This document shows positions 1 to 9,380 of a DNA stretch of 64,000 nucleotides, one piece after another. This DNA comes from Pseudochryseolinea flava (lineage in GTDB: Bacteria > Bacteroidota > Bacteroidia > Cytophagales > Cyclobacteriaceae): contig NZ_QMFY01000014.1 in the NCBI RefSeq assembly GCF_003286915.1, forward strand, positions 1 to 64,000, given 5' to 3'. Position 1 is the stretch's first letter. The number at the start of each line of letters is the position of its first letter. Below the pieces are notes generated by a model. The model was given only the letters and a program-made list of their open reading frames with translations. It was not told the origin of the DNA and searched no databases. The translations under genes and the position numbers were made by a program.

Positions 1-80
1 CATCATCACTTGGTTGGGCGTGTAGTTCTTAAAGACTACTTTTGTTTTAGTACACACAAGCAAGATAACGACTTGCAACT

Positions 81-112
81 AGAAGAGGACTCACGTTCTC
101 TTCTTTTTTTTT
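81..112 (+). terminator. Intrinsic terminator
   Basis: A 7-bp perfect stem (AGAAGAG at 81-87 with CTCTTCT at 98-104) is followed directly by a run of T. It probably ends a transcript that enters from the left of the window; the gene it serves is not visible. Confidence 0.6.
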
Positions 113-127
113 ATCCATATACAAAAG

Positions 128-165
128 AAGAGGCTGCCCTTTTGAGACAGCCTCTTTTTATTTTT
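128..165 (+). terminator. Intrinsic terminator, second of a pair
   Basis: The stem AAGAGGCTG / CAGCCTCTT (128-136 with 148-156) is followed by a T-rich tract. It lies just after the first terminator, so transcription from the left is probably well insulated from the tra operon that starts at 268. Confidence 0.7.
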
Positions 166-267
166 CTTATGTTTCTTTTTTTAAGGAAATGTTTCACAAC
201 GTGGGCCGACGTTGTGAATACGCGTTAGTCCTGAATTGCACATTTGCTTTCACAAACGCTAACACTT

Positions 268-756
268 ATGCAATTCATTACCTGGACTTATTTTCTTTCC
301 ATAGTAGGAATCATGGTAGCCGTCTACTATGCCGTCGCTGTTTTAATATTGTATTGGCACAAATTAAAACAACTCGGTTCTCCCCGCATATCTTCTTCAA
401 GCAATGCTCTGGGTGAGGTTGATGTACTTGGTGAACCGCTTGCCGATCCAGAGATCTTTCACGAGTCAGTGTCGGCGGAGAAAGTCATGTTTTCGGATGC
501 CACACCAGATGTGCCTGACGAGGCTGCGGATGCTACGCAAGTTAAATTCACCGAGTTTCTCGCCGACGTCGCGCTATTGCACCGGATCAGTAAAGAACAT
601 GCTGATCAGGATCCCACTTCATTGTTACAATCGCTCGTTCTTCGCTATGATTTATTTGCAGGATCGGTTTATCAGATCATGGCGACGCAATTTTTGTGCG
701 ACCAATTCGGCATTGATCACAGCATTGTCTCGCGTTGGTGGCCAGCACACAACTAA
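268..756 (+). CDS. Small membrane protein heading the tra operon
   Basis: A 162-aa protein I do not recognise by family. One hydrophobic segment lies near the N-terminus (about residues 8-32), followed by an acidic, probably soluble tail. The ATG at 268 is preferred over an in-frame TTG at 244. It sits directly before traE and is probably co-transcribed with it. Bacteroidetes elements often carry poorly conserved small membrane proteins here, so a role in the conjugation apparatus is inferred from position only. Confidence 0.6.
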   Translation: MQFITWTYFLSIVGIMVAVYYAVAVLILYWHKLKQLGSPRISSSSNALGEVDVLGEPLADPEIFHESVSAEKVMFSDATPDVPDEAADATQVKFTEFLADVALLHRISKEHADQDPTSLLQSLVLRYDLFAGSVYQIMATQFLCDQFGIDHSIVSRWWPAHN

Positions 757-782
757 ACATCAATCAAACATTTATTTTTTTT

Positions 783-1136
783 ATGAAACACACACTCACA
801 CTTTCAAATTCTCCTTTCCGAGGGAAGGGGCGAATGCCTTTTCATTACATCCTGTTATTCATGCTGCTTTTAATCATCACGCATCATCAAACGCATGCGC
901 AGGATGGAAATGCCGGTATCAATGAAGCCACCACGCTTGTTCGTGGTTACTTTGAAACAGGAACCGATTTGATGTACGCCATTGGCGCCGTGCTTGGTCT
1001 GATCGGTGCTGTAAAAGTTTATCAGAAATGGAACGGTGGTGATCAAGACACCGGCCGCGTTGCAGCAGCATGGTTTGGTAGCTGCATCTTCCTTGTCGTG
1101 GTAGCAACAGTACTTCGTTCATTTTTCGGCATTTAG
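783..1136 (+). CDS. traE: TraE, DUF4134 conjugation protein
   Basis: A 117-aa protein with the DUF4134 pattern of Bacteroidetes TraE: a signal peptide ending near THAQ, a mature start rich in Gly and Asn, then two membrane helices around the conserved IGAVLGLIGAVKVY and a second segment ending VVATVLRSFF. TraE proteins are small VirB2/VirB3-sized inner-membrane or pilin-like components of the type IV secretion system. The start at 783 gives a positively charged n-region before the signal core; an ATG at 834 with a purine-rich stretch upstream is a possible alternative. The stop overlaps the GTG just before the traF ATG. Confidence 0.9.
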   Translation: MKHTLTLSNSPFRGKGRMPFHYILLFMLLLIITHHQTHAQDGNAGINEATTLVRGYFETGTDLMYAIGAVLGLIGAVKVYQKWNGGDQDTGRVAAAWFGSCIFLVVVATVLRSFFGI

Positions 1137-1138
1137 TG

Positions 1139-1468
1139 ATGGCTACCACCGTGTATACAATCAACAAGGGGATCAATCGACCCGTTGTGTTTAAAGGACT
1201 TAAGGCGCAATACATCGTTTATGTCGCTATTGGTGTGTTAAGTCTTCTCGTACTTTTTGCTGTGCTCTATATCATAGGTACGAACATGTTCCTGTGCATC
1301 GCCATTGTCGCCATCCTTGGGGTGCTGCTGTTTGTAATGGTGTATCGCATCAGCGATAAATACGGGCAATATGGTCTGATGAAGCGAAGAGCCTATGGAC
1401 GCATACCACACACCGTTCGATTGCCTTCAAGATGGGTATTCCTTTCACTTGGAAAAACAAAACAATAA
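1139..1468 (+). CDS. traF: TraF, DUF4133 conjugation protein
   Basis: A 109-aa protein matching DUF4133 (TraF): a short N-terminus with NKGINRPVVFKGLKAQYI, two adjacent membrane helices (about residues 28-50 and 52-74) and a basic tail. It is the VirB3-like partner that normally precedes the TraG ATPase, as here. The ATG at 1139 is chosen; a GTG one codon upstream overlaps the traE stop. The order traE-traF-traG is the standard Bacteroidetes order. Confidence 0.9.
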   Translation: MATTVYTINKGINRPVVFKGLKAQYIVYVAIGVLSLLVLFAVLYIIGTNMFLCIAIVAILGVLLFVMVYRISDKYGQYGLMKRRAYGRIPHTVRLPSRWVFLSLGKTKQ

Positions 1469-1478
1469 GTAATAAAAT

Positions 1479-3950
1479 ATGCACACTCACACGCATGCCC
1501 ATACATTTCCGATTTACAAGGTGGAGAATGATTGCATTCTGTCGAAGCGCGGTGACATTTCCATTGCTTTCAAATCCACCTTGCCGGAAATTTTTACCCT
1601 GTCTGACAAGGAGTACGAATCTTTTCATCAGATTCTAGTAAAGGCTATTAAAGTCCTCCCGTCAAATACAATCTTTCACAAGCAAGACTGGTTTGTCAGT
1701 AAACGCAATGTCGCGGACTTTCAATACGAGCTTCCTTTTTTGTCGCATTGCTCGGAGCGCTTCTTTAATGAAAGACCTTTTCTCGACCATCATTGTAATA
1801 TCATCTTAACACGCAAGGCGTCAACGACGGCGGTCAATTCTTACGCGTCAAGTTTGCTGCGCGGTGACCTGGTGGTGAAAGATGTACTTAGTCCAATTTG
1901 GTTGCAAGAATTTTTAGATGCCACTTCTCAGTTCCAGCAAATTCTGTCCGACAGCGGGTTTATGAAACTATCGCGACTCTCAGGTGAAGACCTGATAGGA
2001 ACAACACGCAACGTTGGCCTTATCGAAAAGTATTGGTCCCTTAATGATTCGGATTTACCCATCGTACGCGACATTCAATTCAAGGATGAGCTTACGGTTG
2101 GTGATCAACGCTGCCAAATTTTTGCCCTTTCTGATGTCGAGGACCTGCCGTCGCTCTGCGGCGCACGCATTAACTATGATAGATTCTCAACAGACAGAAC
2201 AAAGTTTAGCGTTGGTTTTGCCTCACCGCTGGGACACCTGCTCTCCTGTAATCACATCTTCAATCAGTACATATTTGTCGAGGATGCGCAAAAGACGATC
2301 AAAGCATTAGAAAGCAAACGTCTCCGCTTGCAGTCACTCTCTACCTATTCGCGGGAGAATGCAATCGCGCGTGATGCGACAAACGAATTCTTGAACGAAG
2401 CGATTTCTGCACAACGACTGCCGGTGAAAGCACATTTTAACGTGTTAGTATGGACTACAGATAAGCAGGAACTTAAAGAAGTCAGAACGAAGGTTTCCTC
2501 GGCGATGGCACAAATGGATGCCGTCGCAAGGCAAGAGATCCATGGTGCGCCGCAGCTCTTCTGGTCAGCTATCCCCGGAAACGAATCAGATTTTCCAATC
2601 AACGATGCATTCGACACATTTCTGGAGCAGGCGACTTGCTTCTTAAATCTTGAAGGAGCATACCAGTCTTCATTAAGTCCCATCGGCATTAGGCTTGGTG
2701 ATCGTCTTACCGGAAAACCAATACACGTTGATATTTCTGATGAACCTATGCACCGAGGGATTTGTACCAACCGCAATAAAATCATCATCGGTCCATCGGG
2801 CTCAGGGAAATCGTTCTTCACCAACCATATGGTTAGGTCATACTACGAACAAGGGACGCATATTGTCCTTGTTGACGTAGGGCATTCTTACAAAGGCTTA
2901 TGTTCCGCCGTAAACGGCTACTACTTCACCTATTCCGAAAGTCATCCAATTCGATTTAATCCTTTTTTCATAAGCGAGGGTGACACGCTGGATACTGAGA
3001 AGAAGGAGAGTATCAAAACCTTGCTTTTGGCACTTTGGAAAAAAGGCGACGAGTCTTTTAATCGCTCCGAGTACGTAGCACTGTCCATCTCTCTTCAAGG
3101 ATACTACGCACACCTTCAGCAGTCGAAGGATATTATCCCATGCTTTAATACATATTATGAGTATCTGCGGGATGTCTTCATTGATGTACTTAAAGCAGAC
3201 AAGGTTAAAGACAAAGATTTCGATGTCGAAAACTTTCTTTACGTGCTGCGTCCCTACTACCGCGGCGGTGAATTTGACTATCTATTAAACGCCACAGAAA
3301 ACCTGGATCTGCTTCGCGAACGGTTTATCGTTTTTGAACTGGACAACATCAAGGATCATCCTATACTCTTTCCTGTCGTGACCATCATCATTATGGAAGT
3401 CTTTATATCCAAGATGCGCAAGCTAAAGGGCGTTAGAAAAATGATTTTGATCGAAGAAGCCTGGAAAGCCATTGCGCGGGAAGGTATGGCGGAATATATC
3501 AAGTATCTGTTTAAAACAGTGCGCAAGTTTTTTGGTGAAGCCATCGTGGTGACACAAGAAGTGGAAGATATCATTAGCTCCACTGTTGTAAAGCAAGCAA
3601 TCATTAACAACTCGGATTGCAAAATCTTGCTCGATCAAAGCAAGTATCAAAATAAGTTCGATGCCATTCAGGAACTGCTAGGACTTAGTGACAAGGAGAA
3701 AGCAATGATCCTTTCCATGAATAAGAGCAACGATCCGTCTCGAAAGTATAAGGAAGTATTCATCAGTCTTGGCGGGATGCTCTCGCGCGTATATGCAACC
3801 GAAGTTTCACTCGAAGAATATTTGATCTATACCACCGAAGAATCGGAGAAAGTGAAAGTGGAACAATATGCAGCGCGATATGGGAGTATCCAGAAAGGAA
3901 TTCAAGCGTTGGCAAATGAGATTCGAAACGCTAAACCCTCAAAGGCATGA
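1479..3950 (+). CDS. traG: TraG conjugation ATPase (VirB4 family)
   Basis: An 823-aa cytoplasmic ATPase powering the type IV secretion system. Walker A is GPSGSGKS at about residues 438-445, and the Walker B region MILIEEAW begins at about residue 655 with tandem acidic residues. The first half is the variable N-terminal domain of TraG/VirB4 proteins. Length and motif spacing suit the TraG family of conjugative transposons, which is distinct from the F-plasmid TraG. The N-terminus has an alternating His/Thr start (MHTHTHAH) before the family-like IYKVENDCILSKRGD. The stop overlaps the next start (ATGA), so translation is probably coupled. Confidence 0.95.
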   Translation: MHTHTHAHTFPIYKVENDCILSKRGDISIAFKSTLPEIFTLSDKEYESFHQILVKAIKVLPSNTIFHKQDWFVSKRNVADFQYELPFLSHCSERFFNERPFLDHHCNIILTRKASTTAVNSYASSLLRGDLVVKDVLSPIWLQEFLDATSQFQQILSDSGFMKLSRLSGEDLIGTTRNVGLIEKYWSLNDSDLPIVRDIQFKDELTVGDQRCQIFALSDVEDLPSLCGARINYDRFSTDRTKFSVGFASPLGHLLSCNHIFNQYIFVEDAQKTIKALESKRLRLQSLSTYSRENAIARDATNEFLNEAISAQRLPVKAHFNVLVWTTDKQELKEVRTKVSSAMAQMDAVARQEIHGAPQLFWSAIPGNESDFPINDAFDTFLEQATCFLNLEGAYQSSLSPIGIRLGDRLTGKPIHVDISDEPMHRGICTNRNKIIIGPSGSGKSFFTNHMVRSYYEQGTHIVLVDVGHSYKGLCSAVNGYYFTYSESHPIRFNPFFISEGDTLDTEKKESIKTLLLALWKKGDESFNRSEYVALSISLQGYYAHLQQSKDIIPCFNTYYEYLRDVFIDVLKADKVKDKDFDVENFLYVLRPYYRGGEFDYLLNATENLDLLRERFIVFELDNIKDHPILFPVVTIIIMEVFISKMRKLKGVRKMILIEEAWKAIAREGMAEYIKYLFKTVRKFFGEAIVVTQEVEDIISSTVVKQAIINNSDCKILLDQSKYQNKFDAIQELLGLSDKEKAMILSMNKSNDPSRKYKEVFISLGGMLSRVYATEVSLEEYLIYTTEESEKVKVEQYAARYGSIQKGIQALANEIRNAKPSKA

Positions 3951-4630
3951 GATATTTGCGAATCCAATTGATTGTCATTTTCTCCCTGGTCGGCTTGTTT
4001 ACCGCATGGCCCGTCGCAGAAGCTGCTGCCGCAGGATGGATCCAGGAGATCATCAAGAAAATACTCAAGGCGCTAGACTTGATGGTTCAGCGGTTGCAGA
4101 ATAAAACCATTGCGTTGCAGAATACACAAAAGGCTCTAGAGAATGCACTTTCGAAGTTAAAGCTTCGTGAGATTGCGGAATGGACCGAGAAACATCGGAA
4201 GCTTTACGCGGACTACTACAATGAATTGTGGAAAGTAAAAAATCTTCTCTCAACCATTGAGCAAACACGTGCGATCGTAAAGCGTCAAGAGCGTCTGGTC
4301 AATGAATACAAAAAGACCTGGAATATCATAAAATCGGATTCCCATTTTTCCGGGTGGGAAATAGATTATATGTACCGCGTCTATACCCGCATCCTGGAGC
4401 GGAGCCTCACCAACTTAGAACAACTGTCGATGGTGATCAACTCCTTCCAAACACAGATGACAGACGAGAGCAGGATGGCCATTATTGCGCAAGCTTCCGA
4501 TCAATCCATTAAAAATTTGAATGACCTACGCCAGTTTAACGAGCATAATATGCTCTTAAGCATCAGCCGTGCAAAAGACAAGCACGAGATCGAGTCTACA
4601 AGAAAGTTATATGACCTTACAAATGATTAA
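3947..4630 (+). CDS. TraI-like conjugation protein
   Basis: A 227-aa protein with an N-terminal hydrophobic export signal (about residues 5-27) and a long alpha-helical body likely to form coiled coil (repeated ALQNTQKALENAL-type heptads). Position between TraG and TraJ and the layout match the conjugal transfer protein TraI of Bacteroidetes elements. Its C-terminal half (YMYRVYTRILERSLTNLEQL) resembles the protein at 5289-5927 (YMKSVFDRLIKGSLDNLEEL), so the two look like distant paralogues. Translation is coupled to TraG by a 4-nt overlap. The exact role is unknown; VirB5-like periplasmic function is a guess. Confidence 0.75.
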   Translation: MRYLRIQLIVIFSLVGLFTAWPVAEAAAAGWIQEIIKKILKALDLMVQRLQNKTIALQNTQKALENALSKLKLREIAEWTEKHRKLYADYYNELWKVKNLLSTIEQTRAIVKRQERLVNEYKKTWNIIKSDSHFSGWEIDYMYRVYTRILERSLTNLEQLSMVINSFQTQMTDESRMAIIAQASDQSIKNLNDLRQFNEHNMLLSISRAKDKHEIESTRKLYDLTND

Positions 4631-4632
4631 GT

Positions 4633-5292
4633 ATGAAGATAGTTTTGATTTCGATTGTCGTGCTGAGCATGACGTCTGCTACCTGTCAGGCTCAATTTGA
4701 GGAGAAGCCTAATCAGGATGAATTGACCAAACAGAATCAAACGCAGATCAAGTATTTGTTTCAGCAGATCGCGCAGCTGCAATTATACCACAGCTATGTC
4801 AAACAAGGTATGACCATTGTCCGCGGTGGACTACGCGTAATCCATACCATCAAGAATGGAAAGTTTGAGTTGGATGAAAACGTGTTGGCAGCACTGGGAC
4901 ATACGAAGGCCGTAATCAATTCTGATCCACGTGCCAAGGCCGTAGCAGCATCGTCGCGCGCGATTGCACAAAGCGGTGGCAATGTGCAAACCATCTGCAG
5001 TAGCGGGCTTCTAAATCTTGGCGAAAGTCAATATGCGCGCGCTGTAATGGCCTCTCTGCTGAAGAGTGCCAGGGAAAATGAGGCGCATTTCGTTGAAATT
5101 AATCGTGATAGGCATTTTGAAATGACCGACGATGAGCGGTTACAGCAATTGCAAATGGCATTTGATCACGCACAGCGCTTGGTTGGATTCGCGAGAGTTT
5201 TCGAAGGCAATTTGCGTCTCGTTGTCAATCAACGACACCTCGAGTCCGATGAGATCAAGCGATTGAACAGACTTAACCAGGAACATCTATGA
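4633..5292 (+). CDS. Periplasmic helical tra protein, TerB-annotated group
   Basis: A 219-aa protein with a clear Sec signal peptide ending near TCQAQ and a helical mature region. In related tra clusters, proteins in this slot are often labelled TerB family tellurite resistance proteins, though nothing here points to tellurite. It contains QLQLYHSYVKQGMTIVRGGL and a later stretch MTDDERLQQLQMAFDHAQ that parallels the MSDQERLRAIDRI of its downstream neighbour. The stop overlaps the next start by ATGA. Probably an accessory component of the secretion channel. Confidence 0.7.
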   Translation: MKIVLISIVVLSMTSATCQAQFEEKPNQDELTKQNQTQIKYLFQQIAQLQLYHSYVKQGMTIVRGGLRVIHTIKNGKFELDENVLAALGHTKAVINSDPRAKAVAASSRAIAQSGGNVQTICSSGLLNLGESQYARAVMASLLKSARENEAHFVEINRDRHFEMTDDERLQQLQMAFDHAQRLVGFARVFEGNLRLVVNQRHLESDEIKRLNRLNQEHL

Positions 5293-5927
5293 AAACCTTG
5301 AGAATAGTTTCAATGAGTGTTCTCTGTCTACTCGCGTCTACTTGGTATTGCCAGGCCCAACAGCAGGAAGCAACGCAGCTTGCTTTGAATTTAGAAAAGC
5401 TAAGGCAGTTTAAGGCGATTCTTCAAAGTATGTATAAAACCTACCAAATACTCCAAGACGGATATGACAACATCAAAAACATCGCTGAAGGAAACTTCAA
5501 TTTGCATGATGCTTTTCTCGATCGCCTACTCAAGGTCAATCCCGCTGTAAAAAAATATCATAAAGTAGCGCGCATTGTCAGACATCAACAGCTTTTGGTG
5601 GAGGGATGTCGTCGATCGATTCAGCGCATTCGAGCAGATAATAATTTTTCCTCCGAGGATGTGCAATACATGAAATCGGTATTTGATCGACTCATCAAGG
5701 GAAGCCTTGATAACCTGGAAGAACTTCTCATGGTGATCACCGCTGCTAAGCTTCGCATGAGTGACCAGGAGCGGCTGCGTGCCATTGATCGCATTTCCGC
5801 AACACTCGAAACGAAGCTTCATGTCTTTAGACGCTTTGACAATGATTGCAAGATGCTTTCGAACCATCGGGCAAAAGCAAACAGTGAAATCAATACAACA
5901 AAACAATTACACCAAATCGAAATGTGA
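5289..5927 (+). CDS. TerB-annotated tra protein
   Basis: A 212-aa exported protein with a signal peptide ending near WYCQAQ. The mature part carries the hallmarks of the group usually annotated TerB in Bacteroidetes elements: LEKLRQFKAILQSM, YQILQDGYDNIKNIAEGNF, and RMSDQERLRAIDRI near the C-terminus. The body is helical. It is the best match to the family among the three consecutive related genes. Its stop overlaps the start of traJ by one base (TGATG). A function in conjugation is inferred from this conserved position. Confidence 0.75.
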   Translation: MKTLRIVSMSVLCLLASTWYCQAQQQEATQLALNLEKLRQFKAILQSMYKTYQILQDGYDNIKNIAEGNFNLHDAFLDRLLKVNPAVKKYHKVARIVRHQQLLVEGCRRSIQRIRADNNFSSEDVQYMKSVFDRLIKGSLDNLEELLMVITAAKLRMSDQERLRAIDRISATLETKLHVFRRFDNDCKMLSNHRAKANSEINTTKQLHQIEM

Positions 5928-7075
5928 TGTGCATTAGAGCTTTATTTATCAGTTGCATAATCCTCATGCCGATCGTTGTTCATGCACAGCCCAGCGATAT
6001 GCTAGGATTTCAGGAAGTGCTCGATAACCTCTATGATGAGATGCTGCCCTTGTGCAGTCAACTCATTGCCGTTGGTAGGGGAATTGCTGGATTTGCAGCC
6101 TTGTGGTATATCAGTGTCCGCGTGTGGCGACATATTGCCAATGCGGAATCCATAGACTTTTATCCACTCCTTCGTCCATTCGTACTAGGATTTTGCATCG
6201 TGAGCTTTCCCTCGGTGATCGCATTGATCAACGGTGTGCTAAAACCTACTGTCGCTGGAACTTCAGCAATGGTTGAGGGCTCTCGCTCATCCATCGCATT
6301 CTTACTGAAAAAGAAGGAAGAGGCCATTATGAAAAGTCCGATGTGGCAAATCTATGTCGGCAGCGATGGGGGAGGCAGTTTTGAAAAATGGTACGAATAC
6401 ACCTATGGCGAAGAAGACAATGCACTACCCAATGGGCTTGGCGATCACATGCGCTTTGCCATGGAGAAAGCATCGTATAGTTTTCGAAATACGATTAAAC
6501 AATGGATGTCCGAAGTGCTCCACATTCTCTACGAAGCCGCGTCCCTATGCATCAATACCATACGGACCTTCTATTTGATCGTGCTTGCCATCGTCGGACC
6601 ACTTGTATTCGGATTTGCAGTCTTCGACGGATTTCATAACTCTTTGACCATGTGGCTTGCGCGCTACATCAACATTTTCTTGTGGCTCCCGGTTGCCAAC
6701 ATCTTTGGAAGCATCATCGGAAAAATTCAGGAGAACATGCTCAAGATAGACGTCGCGCAAATAGAACGCTACGGCGATACGTTCTTTAGTACTGCGGATA
6801 CAGCCTATTTAGTATTTCTTGTCATCGGTATTGTTGGCTATTTCACTGTGCCCTCCATCGCGAGCTACATTGTGCATGCCGGGTCAGGCGGAAATTACTT
6901 AACCTACAAGTTGTCTAACCTTAGCTATAGCACCGCCCGCACTACATTTTCTTCAGCGAGCACCGTTGCCAGCACAGTTTCGGGCGCATTGACCGCACGC
7001 GGTCCAGAAGAAACTAAAAGCGACAATCCAAATGAAAAATCGGGCTACATGAAAGAAAAGATTTCGGGGCAATAA
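5927..7075 (+). CDS. traJ: TraJ inner-membrane channel protein (VirB6/TrbL-like)
   Basis: A 382-aa polytopic membrane protein. A signal-like segment ends near VVHAQ; further hydrophobic segments lie around residues 45-65, 85-108, 205-235 and 285-320, and the tail is hydrophilic and Ser/Thr-rich. The size, topology and the place before traK match conjugative transposon TraJ, the VirB6-like inner-membrane channel. The ATG at 5927 is preferred to a GTG one codon earlier. Confidence 0.9.
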   Translation: MCIRALFISCIILMPIVVHAQPSDMLGFQEVLDNLYDEMLPLCSQLIAVGRGIAGFAALWYISVRVWRHIANAESIDFYPLLRPFVLGFCIVSFPSVIALINGVLKPTVAGTSAMVEGSRSSIAFLLKKKEEAIMKSPMWQIYVGSDGGGSFEKWYEYTYGEEDNALPNGLGDHMRFAMEKASYSFRNTIKQWMSEVLHILYEAASLCINTIRTFYLIVLAIVGPLVFGFAVFDGFHNSLTMWLARYINIFLWLPVANIFGSIIGKIQENMLKIDVAQIERYGDTFFSTADTAYLVFLVIGIVGYFTVPSIASYIVHAGSGGNYLTYKLSNLSYSTARTTFSSASTVASTVSGALTARGPEETKSDNPNEKSGYMKEKISGQ

Positions 7076-7093
7076 TCATCAAACGAAAATAAA

Positions 7094-7711
7094 ATGTTTC
7101 AACAACTCAAAAATATTGACTCTGCCTTTCGCTACGTCAGAAGTTTTTCAATCATCACCTTCATCGGAAGCCTTTTGCTTTGCTGCTGTGTAATATTTAA
7201 AAGCTATCAAATCGTGCAGGATACACAAGAACGAATTTATATCCTGGCCAATGATAAGGCACTTGAAGCATTTGCTGCAGAGCGCAAGGACAACATTCCT
7301 GTAGAAGCACGTGATCATGTAAAAATGTTTCATCTGTTTTTTTTTACGCTGCACCCTGACGATCGTTTTATTCAGGATAACATTAGCAGGGCGTTATACT
7401 TGGCTGACGGTACGGCGAAAAAACAATATGATAACCTGCGTGAGAATAGCTATTACGCTAACATCATTTCTGGAAACATCAGTCAAGAAGTGGAGGTAAC
7501 GGAAATTCAAATTGATGTATCAAGTTATCCGTACCGGTTTCGATGCGAAGCGATACAAACGATCATCAGAACGACTTCGATCGCGACACGCTCCCTCATT
7601 ACGGAAGGGTACCTGCGCAACGTCGCGCGCTCAGATAATAATCCACACGGCTTTTTAATCGAACGGTGGAAGACGCTAGAAAACAAGGATCTCAAAACGC
7701 AGAATCGATAG
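7094..7711 (+). CDS. traK: TraK, VirB8-like conjugation protein
   Basis: A 205-aa bitopic inner-membrane protein: short cytoplasmic N-terminus, one membrane helix (about residues 17-37), then a periplasmic domain including FFFTLHPDDRFIQDNISRALYLAD and the terminal FLIERWKTLENKDL. These match TraK of Bacteroidetes conjugative transposons, the VirB8-like scaffold. The gene follows traJ after a short gap and precedes a TraL-position gene, preserving the canonical order. Confidence 0.92.
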   Translation: MFQQLKNIDSAFRYVRSFSIITFIGSLLLCCCVIFKSYQIVQDTQERIYILANDKALEAFAAERKDNIPVEARDHVKMFHLFFFTLHPDDRFIQDNISRALYLADGTAKKQYDNLRENSYYANIISGNISQEVEVTEIQIDVSSYPYRFRCEAIQTIIRTTSIATRSLITEGYLRNVARSDNNPHGFLIERWKTLENKDLKTQNR

Positions 7712-7715
7712 CCCT

Positions 7716-8090
7716 ATGAATAAACAAGAATATAAACCATCCGCGTCAAAGCTTTTGTCAGCATTTACAGCGAAGGTTGATTCTCGCTGGAAAGTCGCCT
7801 CACAATGGCTAACACAAAAATCAGATGCTTGGTCACGTACCACTAAGGCGATCATCTTATGGGTGGGTATCGCACTAGCATCTGCAGTTTTGTTGCATGT
7901 GATGTTTACCCCTGCAAACCTACATGTGCTCCGTAACATTTTAAAGCCGTCGATTCCAGAATTTTTTCTGCCGGATACATGCTTTGAGCGAATAGCACCA
8001 ATACAGCACTATAAAAGCCTAGATAGTTTGCTCAATGATCAATACCGTCACTTTGATTCATTGGTGAGGCATTATGTACCACGCAAATAA
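7716..8090 (+). CDS. Small membrane protein in the TraL position
   Basis: A 124-aa protein with a basic N-terminal cytoplasmic stretch, one membrane helix (about residues 45-67) and a short periplasmic tail. Position between traK and traM and size suit TraL, but I see no motif strong enough to assign the symbol. It begins 4 nt after the traK stop. Likely a minor subunit of the inner-membrane complex. Confidence 0.7.
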   Translation: MNKQEYKPSASKLLSAFTAKVDSRWKVASQWLTQKSDAWSRTTKAIILWVGIALASAVLLHVMFTPANLHVLRNILKPSIPEFFLPDTCFERIAPIQHYKSLDSLLNDQYRHFDSLVRHYVPRK

Positions 8091-8138
8091 ACAACACGTA
8101 ATCGTCATTCATAAACACTTTAAACACACAACACACAT

Positions 8139-9380
8139 ATGACACCACACACTGAAAACTATTTACGTCAGCGGAGATTCTACATGATTCTTCCTGCTTT
8201 AGTTCTTCCATTCTTAATCATGATCTTTTGGGCCTTGGGCGGAGGACAAGGAACGCCGGCGCAAGCCATGGAAAACACACCGGGTCTGAATCCTGAACTC
8301 CCCCAAGCTCAATTGCCAGACGATGACAAGGAATGGAACAAGCTAACCCTCTATGATCAAGCAAAGCGGGACTCGCTCAAATTCGAAGAGGCTAGGCGAA
8401 GCGATCCGTATTTTAAATTCACACATCTGACAACATCAATCGACACTGGCGCCACACGTTTTGTAAACAGCTCACTCGGAGAGAAGAACCCTGCCGATCA
8501 CACTACGTCCACAAGTGTCGAAAATAAGCTCAAACAGCTTTATGCAGAGATTGACGCAGCAACAAATTCCAACGACGAACTGTCTTCCAATGACATCCCT
8601 GCCGATGCCGTTTTTCCGACGGACATCGCAGCATTGCAAACGCAGATGGCTTCCTTGACCGCAAGTGAGGATCCAGAGCTTGCTAAAATTGACAATATCC
8701 TCGATAAGCTGATACGCATACAACACCCGGAGCTAGTTGTTTCCGCAGATTCAATACACGAGGATGTGCACGCCCTTCGCGCACGCGGCGATGATCTTGG
8801 TATCACAAATCTAAGTGATAGTACCGAGGGAGAGCTTTCAGTTGTCCACGATGACGCGCTTGTGATAAATCGGTTTTATGGACTTGATGATGTTTCTATC
8901 GATGAGAATCCGTTACCACTTGAAGCGGAAATTTCTCAGACGCAAACCATAACCTCAGGTTCCACAGTAGCACTTCGGATCTTACATGATGCCGTCGTTT
9001 CCGGAAAATCTTTGAAGGCCGGAAGCTTAATCTTCGGTGTTTGTAATCTTAGTGGTGAGCGGTTGTTGATATCGATCAAGTCTGTGATTTCTGATCGCAC
9101 AGTATATCCTGTCGCCATCAGTGTATACGACCTTGACGGAATGGAAGGCATACACGTACCAGGGACATTAGAAGGAGACATCATTCGTCAAAGTTCAAAT
9201 CAATCTATACAGGATCTTGATCTGCTTTCTATAAATCCGACCATGCAAGCGCAACTCGCCGACACGGGATTGAAGGCGGCCAAGACTTTTTTTAATCGCA
9301 AGGCGAAGCTTATCAAGGTTACAGTAAGCGCGGGACACAGAGTATTGCTGGTTGATAAAGGAAGCCGCCATGGGATATAA
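8139..9380 (+). CDS. traM: TraM, VirB10-like conjugation protein
   Basis: A 413-aa protein with an N-terminal cytoplasmic segment, one membrane helix (about residues 12-36) and a long Pro/Asp-rich linker. The C-terminal domain (about residues 260-410) shows the TraM pattern: SGSTVALRILHDAVVSG, AGSLIFGVCNLSGERLLI and a helix with LADTGLKAAKTFF. TraM is the VirB10-like protein bridging inner and outer membranes. The last 11 bases overlap traN. Confidence 0.93.
   Translation: MTPHTENYLRQRRFYMILPALVLPFLIMIFWALGGGQGTPAQAMENTPGLNPELPQAQLPDDDKEWNKLTLYDQAKRDSLKFEEARRSDPYFKFTHLTTSIDTGATRFVNSSLGEKNPADHTTSTSVENKLKQLYAEIDAATNSNDELSSNDIPADAVFPTDIAALQTQMASLTASEDPELAKIDNILDKLIRIQHPELVVSADSIHEDVHALRARGDDLGITNLSDSTEGELSVVHDDALVINRFYGLDDVSIDENPLPLEAEISQTQTITSGSTVALRILHDAVVSGKSLKAGSLIFGVCNLSGERLLISIKSVISDRTVYPVAISVYDLDGMEGIHVPGTLEGDIIRQSSNQSIQDLDLLSINPTMQAQLADTGLKAAKTFFNRKAKLIKVTVSAGHRVLLVDKGSRHGI

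Noticed and set aside
4633-5927. Tellurite resistance suggested by the TerB family label
   Set aside because: The genes are exported helical tra-cluster proteins with no other ter genes nearby; the label does not imply function.
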